A stretch of DNA of 64,000 nucleotides from JAIRTY01 sp050257395 (GCA_050257395.1 JBLMWU010000079.1:29069-93068); one strand, 5' to 3'. Counted from the first letter of the stretch, positions 1-7,919 are shown. Notes: generated from the sequence alone by a model not told the origin. Made by a program: numbers and translations.

Positions 1-913
1 CCCCGGCGCTGCCGGTGCCCTGAACCAGTGTGCTGAGGGCCAGCTGCAGCCCGCCGGTGAGGTAGGCGAGCGCGCCGATCACCCCGCCGGGCGTGACACC
101 GTGCCGCAGCAGCCAGGGCGCGGTGCCGATGACCAGCAGCACCGGCAGCCAGCAGCCCACGGCCAGCACGAGGGTGCGGCACGCGGTCAGGCCGGCCAGG
201 GACCGGCCCGCCCGCGCCTGCGCGGCGACCAGGCTGCCGGTCTGGCCGGCCACGTGTGCCTCGCCGCCGCAGGCCGTGATGTCGCGCAGGCTGCTGCCCG
301 CGACGGCGACCGCCGCGGCCACCGCTTCCTCCGACAGGACGTACCGGCGCTGCCGGTCCGCCAGGGCGCGCATCAGCCACGCGAACAGCGCCAGCGAGGC
401 CAGCATCGGCCCGGCCGCCAGCAACGCCACCGGCGGAGCGAGCGTGGCCAGCCCGATCAGCGCCGCGCCCGCGGTGAACGCGGCGGTCCGCAGCGTCATC
501 AGCAGCCCGCCGAAGCTGTCGCGGACGATCTCGGCCTGGTGGGTGATCCGGGCCACCGCCCCGGTGTCCGCCCCCCGCACGGCGTCCGCCGACCGCCGCA
601 CGGCCGCCGTGACCACCGCGGTGACCAGCCGGTCGCGCAGCGGCTCGACGATGGCTGCCAGCCGGCCGAAGGACTGCCGGCTGGCGGCCGCCCCGGCCAG
701 GGCTGCTGCCAGCAGCACCCCCAGCCAGCCCAGCCCGGCCGGCACGGCGCCGGCGCGGAAGGCGTCGATGGCCCCGGCGACCGCCCGCCCGAACACCAGC
801 GCGGGCAGCGCCTCGGCCGCCGACCACAGCGCCAGCCACGCCGTGTCGCGCCGCCGCTCCCGCAGCGTCCTGAGCACCATCGCGCGGGCGGTCCGTGCCC
901 GGCTGCCGGTCAC
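1..913 (-). CDS. ABC exporter permease domain, partial (second transporter gene of the lanthipeptide operon)
   Basis: Translating leftward from GTG at 913 gives about 304 residues that run off the window without a stop. They form long alanine/leucine/valine-rich helices of the kind found in type I ABC exporter membrane domains, with typical cytoplasmic loops such as RQSFGRLAAIVEPLRDRL. No nucleotide-binding domain is reached; it should lie to the left of the window. The start codon overlaps the stop of the upstream exporter gene as GTGA, so translation is probably coupled and the two products likely form a heterodimer, as RamA/RamB or AmfA/AmfB do. Its inferred role is export of the modified lanthipeptide. 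The family is clear from hydrophobic pattern and context, although no ATPase motif can be checked. Confidence 0.8.
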   Translation of the reverse strand, partial: MTGSRARTARAMVLRTLRERRRDTAWLALWSAAEALPALVFGRAVAGAIDAFRAGAVPAGLGWLGVLLAAALAGAAASRQSFGRLAAIVEPLRDRLVTAVVTAAVRRSADAVRGADTGAVARITHQAEIVRDSFGGLLMTLRTAAFTAGAALIGLATLAPPVALLAAGPMLASLALFAWLMRALADRQRRYVLSEEAVAAAVAVAGSSLRDITACGGEAHVAGQTGSLVAAQARAGRSLAGLTACRTLVLAVGCWLPVLLVIGTAPWLLRHGVTPGGVIGALAYLTGGLQLALSTLVQGTGSAG

Positions 914-2832
914 GGCCCTGCCCCTTTACCGGACGCCGGGGCGGTCCCGTTACCGGACGCCGGGGCGGTCCCGTTACCGGACGCGGGGCCGGCCCCGTTG
1001 CCGGGCGCCGGGCCGGCCCCGCTGGCAGGCGCTGGCCCGGTCCCGCTGCTGAACACGGCCCGGTACCCGGGGTCGGCCCACAGTTCGCCGTGCGGCGCGC
1101 AGGCCCGCAGCCGGCCCCGGTCCAGCCAGGCGACCAGATCCGCGCGGGCGGCCGTGCTGGCCCGGTGCGCGGCGATGAACCGGGTGAGTCCGCCGAACTC
1201 GCCGGTGAGCGCCTGGCTCACCTGCATCTCGGTCACGGTGTCGAGGCTGGAGGTGGCGTCGTCGAGGATCAGCAGCCGGGCACCGGGGGAGCGGGCGAAG
1301 GCCCGGGCCAGGCCGAGCCGCTGTGCCTCCCCGCCGGACAGCGGCGCCTGCGCGAGCGCGGTGCCGTAGCCCTCCGGCAGCCGCCGGATGAAGTCGTCCG
1401 CGCGGGCCGCCCGGGCCCCCGCGACCGCCTGGGCCAGCCGGGCCGGGGGATCGCCGAATCCGATCGCGTCCCCCACGGTCTGCCCGAGCAGCGCCGGCCG
1501 GGCGAACGCGAACTGCACCGCCCGCCGCAACTCGGCCTGGGCCAGTTCCGGCAATGGCACGCCGTCCAGCAGGACCTGTCCCTCGTCCGGGTCGGCCAGC
1601 CGGCCCGCCAGCGCGGTCAGCACCGACTTGCCCGCGCCGGACGGCCCGACGATCGCGACGGCGGCGCCGCCCGGTACCGCCAGGTCGATCCGGTCCAGGA
1701 TCACCTCGCCGTCCGCCCGCGCGGTCACCCCGCGGAACTCCACGCTGCCGGGCCCCGCCGGCAGCGTCCTGGCTCCGTAGCCGGGCGCCGGCACCGCGAG
1801 CAGATCCGCGGCCCGGGCCGCACCGGCCCGGGCCCGGGCGAGCCGGTTGAGCTGGTCGATGGCCGCGCCTGCGCCCGCGCCCAGCAGGGCGTACTGGCTG
1901 GCCGCGATCAGCTCGCCCGGGGTGATCCGGTGCGCGGCGAGTTCCAGGCCGCCGGCGGCCAGGACGAGTACCTGCAGCAGCGGGACCAGCAGTGTGCTCT
2001 GCGCCGAGGCCCGGCCCAGAATGCGCCAGGTCCGCTCGCCCTGCGCGCGCAGGTGCGGCAGCGGTGCCAGGATCCGCCTGACCTCGGCGGCGGCCGTGCC
2101 GGCCGCGGCGATGGTGCGGGCGCCGGCCAGCGCCTCCAGCAGCCTGGCCGCGATGGCGCCCTGTGCCTGCTGGTAGCGGGTCACGGTATCGGAGGTGTCG
2201 AGCAGGAACCGGCGCAGCATCCAGGCCAGTGCCGGGCCCCCGGCCGCCAGGGCCAGGGCCAGCCAGGGATCGATCAGCAGCAGCGCCACGATGCTGCCGA
2301 GCGGCGGGATGACCGCGGCGGCGGCGAGGGCGGCCCCGGCGGCGGCCCCGCCAGCCTCGGCCGCGCCGCCGATGACCCGGCTGGCCACGTCGCCGGGCGG
2401 GAACCGGCGGGTCAGCGCGGGGCCGCAGGCCAGCATCTGCCGGATCAGGCGGTGACGGAGCCACGCGGTCGCGCTGGCGGTGCTGGCACCGGTCGCGAGC
2501 TGGCTGAACGCGCCGCAGCCGGCGGCGGCCGCGGCCAGCGCCGCGATGACGGCGACCCAGGCGGCCGGCCCGGCAGCGGCCGGCACCCCGGCCGCCCTGG
2601 CGAGCGCACCCCAGGGCGCCTGCCGGGTGGCCTGGCCCCCGGCCAGCCCGGGCAGGCTGTCCACCGCGCCGCCGATGGCGGCGGGCAGCAGCATCTCCGC
2701 CGCCGCCCCGGTGAGGGCGGCCAGCACGAGCAGGGCGGCCCAGCCGCGGCCGCGGCGGAGCAGGCGGAGCAGCAGCCCGCCCGGCGTGGTCATGCGGGTG
2801 GCGGCCGCGGGCGCCGCGGACTGCGAGGTCAT
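910..2832 (-). CDS. ABC exporter with fused permease and ATPase domains (RamA/AmfB-like)
   Basis: A full-length type I exporter half-transporter of about 640 residues. After the membrane domain come Walker A (VGPSGAGKSVLTALAG), signature LSGGEAQRLGLARAF, Walker B LLILDDATSSLD and an H-loop histidine in FIAAHRAST. The residue after the Walker B aspartate is Asp rather than the usual Glu, which suggests one degenerate site in a heterodimer. I place the start at ATG 2832, six bases after GGAG; ATG 2838 is two codons upstream and possible. The gene follows the lanthipeptide precursor after a strong hairpin and overlaps the next exporter gene by GTGA. The inferred role is secretion of the SapB-like peptide. 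The C-terminal tail is made of 24-bp tandem repeats. There is no C39 leader-peptidase domain, as is normal for this cluster type. Confidence 0.88.
   Translation of the reverse strand: MTSQSAAPAAATRMTTPGGLLLRLLRRGRGWAALLVLAALTGAAAEMLLPAAIGGAVDSLPGLAGGQATRQAPWGALARAAGVPAAAGPAAWVAVIAALAAAAAGCGAFSQLATGASTASATAWLRHRLIRQMLACGPALTRRFPPGDVASRVIGGAAEAGGAAAGAALAAAAVIPPLGSIVALLLIDPWLALALAAGGPALAWMLRRFLLDTSDTVTRYQQAQGAIAARLLEALAGARTIAAAGTAAAEVRRILAPLPHLRAQGERTWRILGRASAQSTLLVPLLQVLVLAAGGLELAAHRITPGELIAASQYALLGAGAGAAIDQLNRLARARAGAARAADLLAVPAPGYGARTLPAGPGSVEFRGVTARADGEVILDRIDLAVPGGAAVAIVGPSGAGKSVLTALAGRLADPDEGQVLLDGVPLPELAQAELRRAVQFAFARPALLGQTVGDAIGFGDPPARLAQAVAGARAARADDFIRRLPEGYGTALAQAPLSGGEAQRLGLARAFARSPGARLLILDDATSSLDTVTEMQVSQALTGEFGGLTRFIAAHRASTAARADLVAWLDRGRLRACAPHGELWADPGYRAVFSSGTGPAPASGAGPAPGNGAGPASGNGTAPASGNGTAPASGKGAGP
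926..1045. repeat. Five 24-bp tandem repeats encoding the C-terminal tail of the ABC exporter
   Basis: Units start at 926, 950, 974, 998 and 1022. The first two are identical (TTACCGGACGCCGGGGCGGT followed by CCCG) and the rest diverge progressively. On the coding (minus) strand each unit gives an eight-residue repeat of the type GNGTAPAS, forming a disordered Gly/Ala/Pro tail after the nucleotide-binding domain. Period and frame are preserved, so copy number can vary without breaking the gene. Confidence 0.9.
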
Positions 2833-2866
2833 CGTCATCTCCGGCGGCAGGAGCGTGGGCACCGCG

Positions 2867-2908
2867 GATGGCCTGGGGCGGCGCACTGAGCCACCGCCCC
2901 AGGCCATC
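2867..2908 (-). terminator. Perfect 15-bp hairpin between precursor gene and exporter genes
   Basis: The arms at 2867-2881 and 2894-2908 pair perfectly (GATGGCCTGGGGCGG with CCGCCCCAGGCCATC), leaving a 12-base loop. It begins about 22 bases after the precursor stop and ends about 35 bases before the exporter start. There is no clear U tract, so partial termination or 3'-end protection of the precursor message are both plausible. Such elements commonly allow more precursor than transporter to be made. Confidence 0.75.
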
Positions 2909-2929
2909 GTCACCTGGGTGTGCGCTGTG

Positions 2930-3043
2930 TCAGCACAGCGTGACGCTGACCAGGCTGTCGCAGAGCAGCAGGCTGAGGTGGCTGCCGCCGCCGCCGTGGC
3001 CGCCCTCAACGGGCTCCAGCACCTGGATGTCCAGAAGGGCCAT
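2930..3043 (-). CDS. Class III lanthipeptide precursor, SapB/AmfS-like (37 aa)
   Basis: A 37-residue peptide starting at ATG 3043, preceded by the strong ribosome site GGAGGAGGTGACAAG. The leader MALLDIQVLEPVEGG carries the hydrophobic LDIQ motif, equivalent to the LDLQ/LxLQ recognition helix of class III leaders. The core SHLSLLLCDSLVSVTLC holds two tandem Ser-x2-Ser-x3-Cys units (SHLSLLLC and SLVSVTLC), the signature for two labionin or lanthionine rings, and it ends in Cys. SapB (RamS) and AmfS have the same arrangement. SapB-type peptides are surfactants that help aerial hyphae rise. The gene starts inside the 3' end of the synthetase gene in another frame (38-bp overlap), so it is easily missed. 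A glycine-rich HGGGG stretch before the core may hold the leader cleavage region. Confidence 0.93.
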   Translation of the reverse strand: MALLDIQVLEPVEGGHGGGGSHLSLLLCDSLVSVTLC

Positions 3044-5681
3044 TCTTGTCACCTCCTCCGCGGTTCCCGCGCCGTTGCAAGAGGCCCGGTTCCGGGCCAT
3101 CCAGTGCCAGACCGTGGTGGGGCTGGTCACTGGCCTGAGGGCCGGCTGTGCTGCGCCCGGCTGGCTCGCCCAGGAAGGGCAGGCCGGGCAGGCCGTGCCC
3201 CGCCAGTGCGGCGAGGCCGAGCAGCACACCGGCGGTTCCGGTGGCAAGGTCCATGGACAGCCGGAAGAGCTGGTCGCCGGGGAACGCGACGCCACGCTGG
3301 TAGCCGATCGCGTGCCAGGCCAGCCTGCGCACGTGGGCGGCGGCCACCGGGTCATCCGGCCGCTGCCGGGCGAGGTAGAGGATCAGCCCCGCCCGGCCGC
3401 TGAACAGGCCGGACTGGGCGTACAGCTGCGAGCTCGCGGCGAGCCGGATCCCCGGCACGGCGGCGGCCAGCCGCTCGTCGGGCCGGTGCGCCAGGTAGTC
3501 GTCGATGACCATGCCGATGCCCGCGCTGCCGTGGCCGAGATAGGGCAGTACCCGCCAGCCCTCGTCCACCTGCAGCGCCCCGCTGACGCTGGCCACGCAG
3601 CCGTCGAGCTCGCTATGCAGCGCGGCGGCCGCGAGATCGAGGTAGCCCGCGTCACCGGTGCGCTCGTAGGCCCGCACGAAAAGCAGTGCCGGGCCGCTGG
3701 CGCCGCGCATTAGGCCCGCGCGGACGCCCTCCGGGCGCCGGGGGTCACGGCCGGCCACGATGCCGAGCGCGCGGTCGGCCGCGTCGCGCAGGGCCGGGTC
3801 GCCCAGGGTGTCCGCGAGGTGCTGGAAGGCCAGGCCGATGCCGGACAGCCCGTCGTGCAGGTCGCTGCCGAGCTGCTCCCACTTCTCCCCGAGGCAGATG
3901 CCGGCGATCTTGAGTGCGGCTTCGGGGTGGCCGAGGCGCTCCAGCACGCAGGCGATGCCGAGCAGGCCGCTGTACAGGCCGGTGCGGGTGCCGCGCTCCG
4001 GCTGGGTGGCGCGGCTGATCAGCCACTCCCCGTGCTCGGGCAGCACCCGCTGGCCGGCCTGGTGCAGGGCGTAAAGGACCCCGGCGGTGCCGTAGGCGAG
4101 GTTGAGGCCGCCGCCGGGGCCGGCGAACTGGTGGATGTCACCGGGGAAGAGGCGGTCCGGGCGCTCCGGGGTGGCGCTGGCCATGATCGCCCGGGTCAGG
4201 GCGCTGCTGGCCCGCCGCAGCCCGGCTGCTGTCGGCTCGAACCGGGGCGCCCGGCCCGGCCGTGGCCGGGCCGCCGGGCCGGTGATCTCCCGGACCGCCT
4301 CGTCCAGGAAGCTGCGGGGTACCGGGAAGTGTGCCGCCGCCGCCTCGGCCAGCTCGGCGGCCTTGCCCGGCGCCAGCGGGAAGAGGGTGGTCAGCGGGAT
4401 GAACATGGCCAGCCGCAGGCAGGCGAGGCTGTAGCGGTCGATGGCGTAGCCGGTGCGGTCGCGGGGAGCGACGAAGCCGGGGTTGCCGATGGTGGGGCGG
4501 CGGTGCTCGCTGGCGAGGGCGGCGACCTCGAAGTCCAGCAGCGCGACGCTGCCGTCTGGGCGGACCATGATGTTGAACATGTGCAGGTCGTTGATGATCA
4601 CGCCGCGGGCGTGGATTGCTGCAACCGCCTCCTCAGCCCGCTGGCAGATCGCCAGTGCCCACTCTGTGTAACTGGCGACGTCTGCGGGATCCGCCTGCGG
4701 GCCGCTCAGCGGATGGCGGTGGGCGAAGAAGGAGTTGAGCGGCTGGCCGTCGATGTAGCTCAGCACCAGGAAATGGTGCTCGCCCAGCTCGAAGTAGTCC
4801 CGGGCCTCCGGGACGACGGCCAATCCGGCTAAATGCGCCAGGATGTCGTGCTCGCGGCGCAGCCGCTCGACGGCGTCGGCCCCGGTGGCGTCCAGCCCGG
4901 CGTAGGGCCGCGCCTCCTTGAGCACCACCTGCTCCCCGGTGCGCATGTCGGTGGCCACATAGACCCCGCCGCCATTGGAGAAATGCAGCGCCCGCGTGAT
5001 CTGGTATGGCATGGCGGCCAGGCTCACGGCATTGCGCGCGGCCAGGTGCGGCTCCAGGCAGGCGGGCAGCGCGGCCCACTCCGGCACCGAGAACACCGGG
5101 CGCCGCTCGTCCGGCACCAGCCGGCCCGATCCGTCTTCGATGGCGGGAACGAGTTCGCCTTTGCTGTTGGCGCAGTGCCGCCGGGTGAAGCCGCCGTAGC
5201 GGACGAACAGCGGCCCGGCGCCGTAGCGCAGGTCGCTCAGGATGTAGGGGCCCGGCTGGCCGCTGAGCAGGGCGCCCAGCTCCCGCAGGATGAGGCCGAA
5301 CTGCTGCCCGTCCAGGGGGTAGATGGTCACCAGTTTCCCGCTGGCCTCGCGGGGCGCGTATTTGGCATTGCGCATGTGCAGGGTTCGCCGGCTGCGCAGG
5401 TACTTGAATGAGATATTCCGGGGAACGCAGTAATCCCAGACCTCCGCCAGAACGTCGTCGGCGTTGTGGCCGCAGGCCGAGACGTGGATCTTCCATCCCT
5501 GCGGGGGAATGGCGGTTCCCGGCGGCTGGTGGATGAGCCACTCGTCCCAGTGCACCCGCTCCCATCCCGGCGGGAGCGAACGGGAACTCACGCGGAAATC
5601 AGCATCGCGGGCCACGGCACCGTCGGGCGAGTCGTAGAAACGACGATCGGTGAGGCAGTAAAGCTCGTACCGTTTGTCCAC
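3006..5681 (-). CDS. lanKC: Class III lanthipeptide synthetase LanKC (RamC/AmfT-like)
   Basis: An 891-residue trifunctional enzyme that phosphorylates, eliminates and cyclises Ser/Cys residues of the precursor encoded next to it. The N-terminal third (1-210, beginning MDKRYELYCLTDRRFYDSP) matches the RamC lyase region. The kinase domain (about 230-500) has Lys255 in VVLKEARPY, the catalytic loop INDLHMFN (Asp365, Asn370) and LLDFE (383-385). The cyclase-like domain (about 530-840) has repeated GxxG helices such as HGLSGIG and LGHGSAGIG but no Cys/Cys/His zinc ligands, which separates class III from class IV. The start is GTG 5681 with a weak ribosome site. The last 50 residues after LPFLG are low-complexity, include the precursor's ribosome site read in frame (RGGGDK) and overlap the precursor gene, so a late frameshift is possible. 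Confidence 0.93.
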   Translation of the reverse strand: MDKRYELYCLTDRRFYDSPDGAVARDADFRVSSRSLPPGWERVHWDEWLIHQPPGTAIPPQGWKIHVSACGHNADDVLAEVWDYCVPRNISFKYLRSRRTLHMRNAKYAPREASGKLVTIYPLDGQQFGLILRELGALLSGQPGPYILSDLRYGAGPLFVRYGGFTRRHCANSKGELVPAIEDGSGRLVPDERRPVFSVPEWAALPACLEPHLAARNAVSLAAMPYQITRALHFSNGGGVYVATDMRTGEQVVLKEARPYAGLDATGADAVERLRREHDILAHLAGLAVVPEARDYFELGEHHFLVLSYIDGQPLNSFFAHRHPLSGPQADPADVASYTEWALAICQRAEEAVAAIHARGVIINDLHMFNIMVRPDGSVALLDFEVAALASEHRRPTIGNPGFVAPRDRTGYAIDRYSLACLRLAMFIPLTTLFPLAPGKAAELAEAAAAHFPVPRSFLDEAVREITGPAARPRPGRAPRFEPTAAGLRRASSALTRAIMASATPERPDRLFPGDIHQFAGPGGGLNLAYGTAGVLYALHQAGQRVLPEHGEWLISRATQPERGTRTGLYSGLLGIACVLERLGHPEAALKIAGICLGEKWEQLGSDLHDGLSGIGLAFQHLADTLGDPALRDAADRALGIVAGRDPRRPEGVRAGLMRGASGPALLFVRAYERTGDAGYLDLAAAALHSELDGCVASVSGALQVDEGWRVLPYLGHGSAGIGMVIDDYLAHRPDERLAAAVPGIRLAASSQLYAQSGLFSGRAGLILYLARQRPDDPVAAAHVRRLAWHAIGYQRGVAFPGDQLFRLSMDLATGTAGVLLGLAALAGHGLPGLPFLGEPAGRSTAGPQASDQPHHGLALDGPEPGLLQRRGNRGGGDKNGPSGHPGAGAR

Positions 5682-5798
5682 TCTCGTCTACCATTCAGCT
5701 ACTCTGCGTGTGTTTGCCCTGGCTGTGGATCCGGCTCCGCGGGCGGTCCGCGATGCGCAACCGATTCCTAACATGCGTTTCGGCACCGCTGCCTGCTG

Positions 5799-5851
5799 CC
5801 GTCCAGATACCGTCCAATCACCGTCCACCCGCCGTCCAATGACCGTCCAAT
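5799..5851. promoter_or_regulatory. Five direct repeats CCGTCCAAT with exact 11-bp period
   Basis: Copies begin at 5799, 5810, 5821, 5832 and 5843: CCGTCCAGA, CCGTCCAAT, CCGTCCACC, CCGTCCAAT, CCGTCCAAT. The heptamer CCGTCCA is invariant and the period is one DNA helical turn, so all copies lie on one face. The array sits 118-170 bp upstream of the synthetase start. Heptamers at 11-bp spacing are how SARP activators, and some response regulators, bind actinomycete cluster promoters. Confidence 0.8.
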
Positions 5852-5905
5852 ACAGGCGGGCGTCGCGGTTTACGCAAGGTCACAATCTGGCCTAGGCACG
5901 TTCCA

Positions 5906-5918
5906 CTAAGCCGCTTAG
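5906..5918. promoter_or_regulatory. 13-bp palindrome CTAAGC-C-GCTTAG
   Basis: A perfect six-base inverted repeat with one central base, about 225 bp from each flanking gene start. Size and symmetry suit a small dimeric repressor such as the adjacent XRE protein, but this is only positional evidence. Confidence 0.45.
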
Positions 5919-6142
5919 CCCGATTAGTAACTGGCTGTAAAGGTAAGACGGAAGTGTCGGCGGGTAACGTGCGCCAGTGGCCGGTTTCTAGGTAAAAGGG
6001 AGGAGGTCCGCGGCGGCCTGTCTCCGGTGACAGTGTGGCGAGCGCAACCGGGCGAGCGGGGTTGACACCGGGGGGCCAGGCGGGGCCGGCGTGCGCCGCA
6101 TGCCGGCACAGCGAATTTCGGATCCGCAAAGGAATACCGGAC

Positions 6143-6541
6143 ATGCCCGAGCAGAGCAACGGAGATGCGCGCCGTTCCCGTCGGTTAGTCCAGACCGAGC
6201 CCTGGCGGGGGCGCGGCACCGGCACCGCGCAGGCGCCCGAGGATTCCCCCCACCCGGTCCGCGGCGCCGTCCGCTGGCTGGGGGCCGAACTGCGCAGGCT
6301 GCGCCTGGAGCTGGGCATCTCCCAGCGGGAGCTCACCCAGCAAATCGGCCTGTCAGCGCACAGCAACCTGGGTGAGTACGAGCGCGGCAGCCGCATTCCG
6401 CCGTGCGACATCATCCTCGCGTGCGAGCGCCTGTTCCCGGTGCAGCCGGGATACCTGCAGCACCTGCGCAGGCAGGCGCTGCGGGAACGGGCCCGGCTCA
6501 TCACCCGGCAGTCGGCGTACGACTACCCGGCAGACACCTGA
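6143..6541 (+). CDS. XRE-family helix-turn-helix regulator next to the lanthipeptide operon
   Basis: A 132-residue protein starting at ATG 6143 (AGGAA about eight bases upstream). After a basic, disordered N terminus of about 45 residues comes a Cro/C1-type HTH: LGAELRRLRLELGISQRELT, then QQIGLSAHSNLGEYERG, then PPCDIILACERLF. The typical Gly-Ile-Ser-Gln turn and the ExG motif of helix 4 are present. There is no C-terminal ligand or enzyme domain. It is divergent from lanKC across a 461-bp region with phased repeats and a palindrome, so it may regulate the lanthipeptide operon. No RamR-type LuxR regulator is seen in the window, though it could lie left of position 1. Confidence 0.82.
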   Translation: MPEQSNGDARRSRRLVQTEPWRGRGTGTAQAPEDSPHPVRGAVRWLGAELRRLRLELGISQRELTQQIGLSAHSNLGEYERGSRIPPCDIILACERLFPVQPGYLQHLRRQALRERARLITRQSAYDYPADT

Positions 6542-6891
6542 CGCTCGGCGGCTGATAAGCAAATCTCCCCGCTTTTGCAGAAATCAGCCAGCCGAGTGCG
6601 ATCCGCGGCCGGGCAGCCGGCCAATCTCCCGGCCGCCGGATGGCAAACACCCGCGGGTAAACGAGTACTGGCGAGTAACTAATCCGCTGCCTGGCTGGGC
6701 CGGCCCGGCCGGCCAATCGTCTATGACCGGGCTGGCTAATGCCGGGCCCGGCCAATGGGGCGGGCCGCCCGGGCCGGCTGCCGGGCAATCAGTGCGGCAC
6801 CCGGTACCGGACCGGCCAATCACGGGCGGCCGGCGCGGTTCCGCGTCCTGCCGGTATCAGCGGGCCTGCCGGGCCGTGCCGGGTAACCCCG
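6542..6891. repeat. 350-bp gene-free stretch with dispersed CCGGCCAAT motifs
   Basis: Exact CCGGCCAAT occurs at 6617, 6709, 6748 and 6812, with close variants CTGGCTAAT at 6732 and CCGGGCAAT at 6781. Spacing is irregular. The flanks are GGCC/CCGG-rich, so this may be a decayed simple repeat or a cluster of protein-binding sites. No open reading frame looks real here. Confidence 0.5.
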
Positions 6892-7869
6892 CTACCAGCG
6901 GCCGTGGACCTGTGCGCGGATGCGGCGGTCGTAGATGTCCGCGATGGCGGTCAGCTCGGCGGGCGACAGCGGCGGCAGCGCGGCGGCCGCCGCGTTCTGC
7001 CGGGCCTGCTCCGGGCTGCTGGCGCCCGGGATCACCGTGGTGACCCCCGGCTGCTGGATCACCCAGCGAAGGGCCGCCTGCGCGGTGGTGGCCGCGGGCG
7101 GCGCGACCGCCGCGAATTCGCGGGCCGCCTCGACCCCGGTGTCGTAGTCGACCCCGGAGAAGGTCTCGCCGACGTCGAATGCCTCGCCGTGCCGGTTGTA
7201 GCTGCGGTGGTCGCTGGCGGCGAACGCGGTGTCGTGACGGAACTTGCCGGTCAGCAGGCCGGAGGCGAGCGGGACCCGGGCGATGATGCCCACCCCGGCC
7301 GCCGCGGCCGCGGGCAGCACCTTCTCCAGCGGCTTGCGCCGGAAGGCGTTGAGGATGATCTGCACGCTCGCGACGGCGGGCCGGGCGATGGCGGCCAGGG
7401 CCTCGTCGCAGGTCTCGACGCTCACCCCGTAGGCGGCGATCCGGTCCTCGGCCACCAGCGTGTCCAGCGCGTCGTACACGGCGTCGGCGGAGTAGACCGC
7501 CGGGGGCGGGCAGTGCAGCTGCACCAGGTCGAGCCGGTCGACCCCGAGGTTGGCGCGGGACCGGTCGGCCCAGGCGCGGAAGTTGGCGAGGGTGTACAGG
7601 GCGGGGTCGAGCGGCACCCGCCGGCCCATCTTGGTGGCGACCATGACCTGGGCGCCGGTGGCCAGGAAGCGGCCAATGAGCTGCTCGCTGCGGCCGTCGC
7701 CGTACACGTCGGCGGTGTCGAGGAAGGTGACCCCGGCCCCGGCGGCGGCCGCCAGCACCTCCAGTGCCGCGGCTTCGCTGACCTGGCCCCAGTCCGCGCC
7801 GAGCTGCCAGGTGCCCAGCCCGATGACCGATACCGGCCGGCCTGTCCGGCCCAGGACGCGCTGCTCCAT
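6892..7869 (-). CDS. Aldo/keto reductase
   Basis: A 325-residue NADPH-dependent oxidoreductase of the AKR TIM-barrel family. It starts MEQRVLGRTGRPVSVIGLGT, the usual N terminus. The catalytic tetrad is visible: Asp in FLDTADVYG, the following Tyr, Lys in VATKMG and His in VQLHCPP. The C-terminal cofactor motif appears in VIPGASSPEQARQNAAA. It lies 50 bp downstream of a MarR gene on the same strand and is probably cotranscribed and under its control. The substrate cannot be told from sequence. Confidence 0.9.
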   Translation of the reverse strand: MEQRVLGRTGRPVSVIGLGTWQLGADWGQVSEAAALEVLAAAAGAGVTFLDTADVYGDGRSEQLIGRFLATGAQVMVATKMGRRVPLDPALYTLANFRAWADRSRANLGVDRLDLVQLHCPPPAVYSADAVYDALDTLVAEDRIAAYGVSVETCDEALAAIARPAVASVQIILNAFRRKPLEKVLPAAAAAGVGIIARVPLASGLLTGKFRHDTAFAASDHRSYNRHGEAFDVGETFSGVDYDTGVEAAREFAAVAPPAATTAQAALRWVIQQPGVTTVIPGASSPEQARQNAAAAALPPLSPAELTAIADIYDRRIRAQVHGRW

Positions 7870-7919
7870 AGCTGGCGATCTTACGGCGAAACCCGCCAGC
7901 GGGCGGCCCGCGCCGGGGG

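Larger units (their letters stand above)
5682..6142. other. 461-bp divergent promoter region between lanKC and the XRE regulator
   Basis: No gene is apparent. The region is visibly richer in A/T than its surroundings and carries the 11-bp-phased repeats (5799-5851), a 13-bp palindrome (5906-5918) and an imperfect palindrome CTGTCTCCGGTGACAG at 6018-6033. It must hold the promoters of both flanking genes; I cannot place a -10/-35 pair with confidence. Confidence 0.6.

Noticed and set aside
910..2832. C39 peptidase domain on the lanthipeptide exporter
   Set aside because: The N terminus before the membrane domain is too short and has no catalytic Cys or His motif.
5682..6142. Short frames in the lanthipeptide upstream region as possible second precursor
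   Set aside because: None has a leader LxLQ motif or Ser-x2-Ser-x3-Cys core, and none has a ribosome site.
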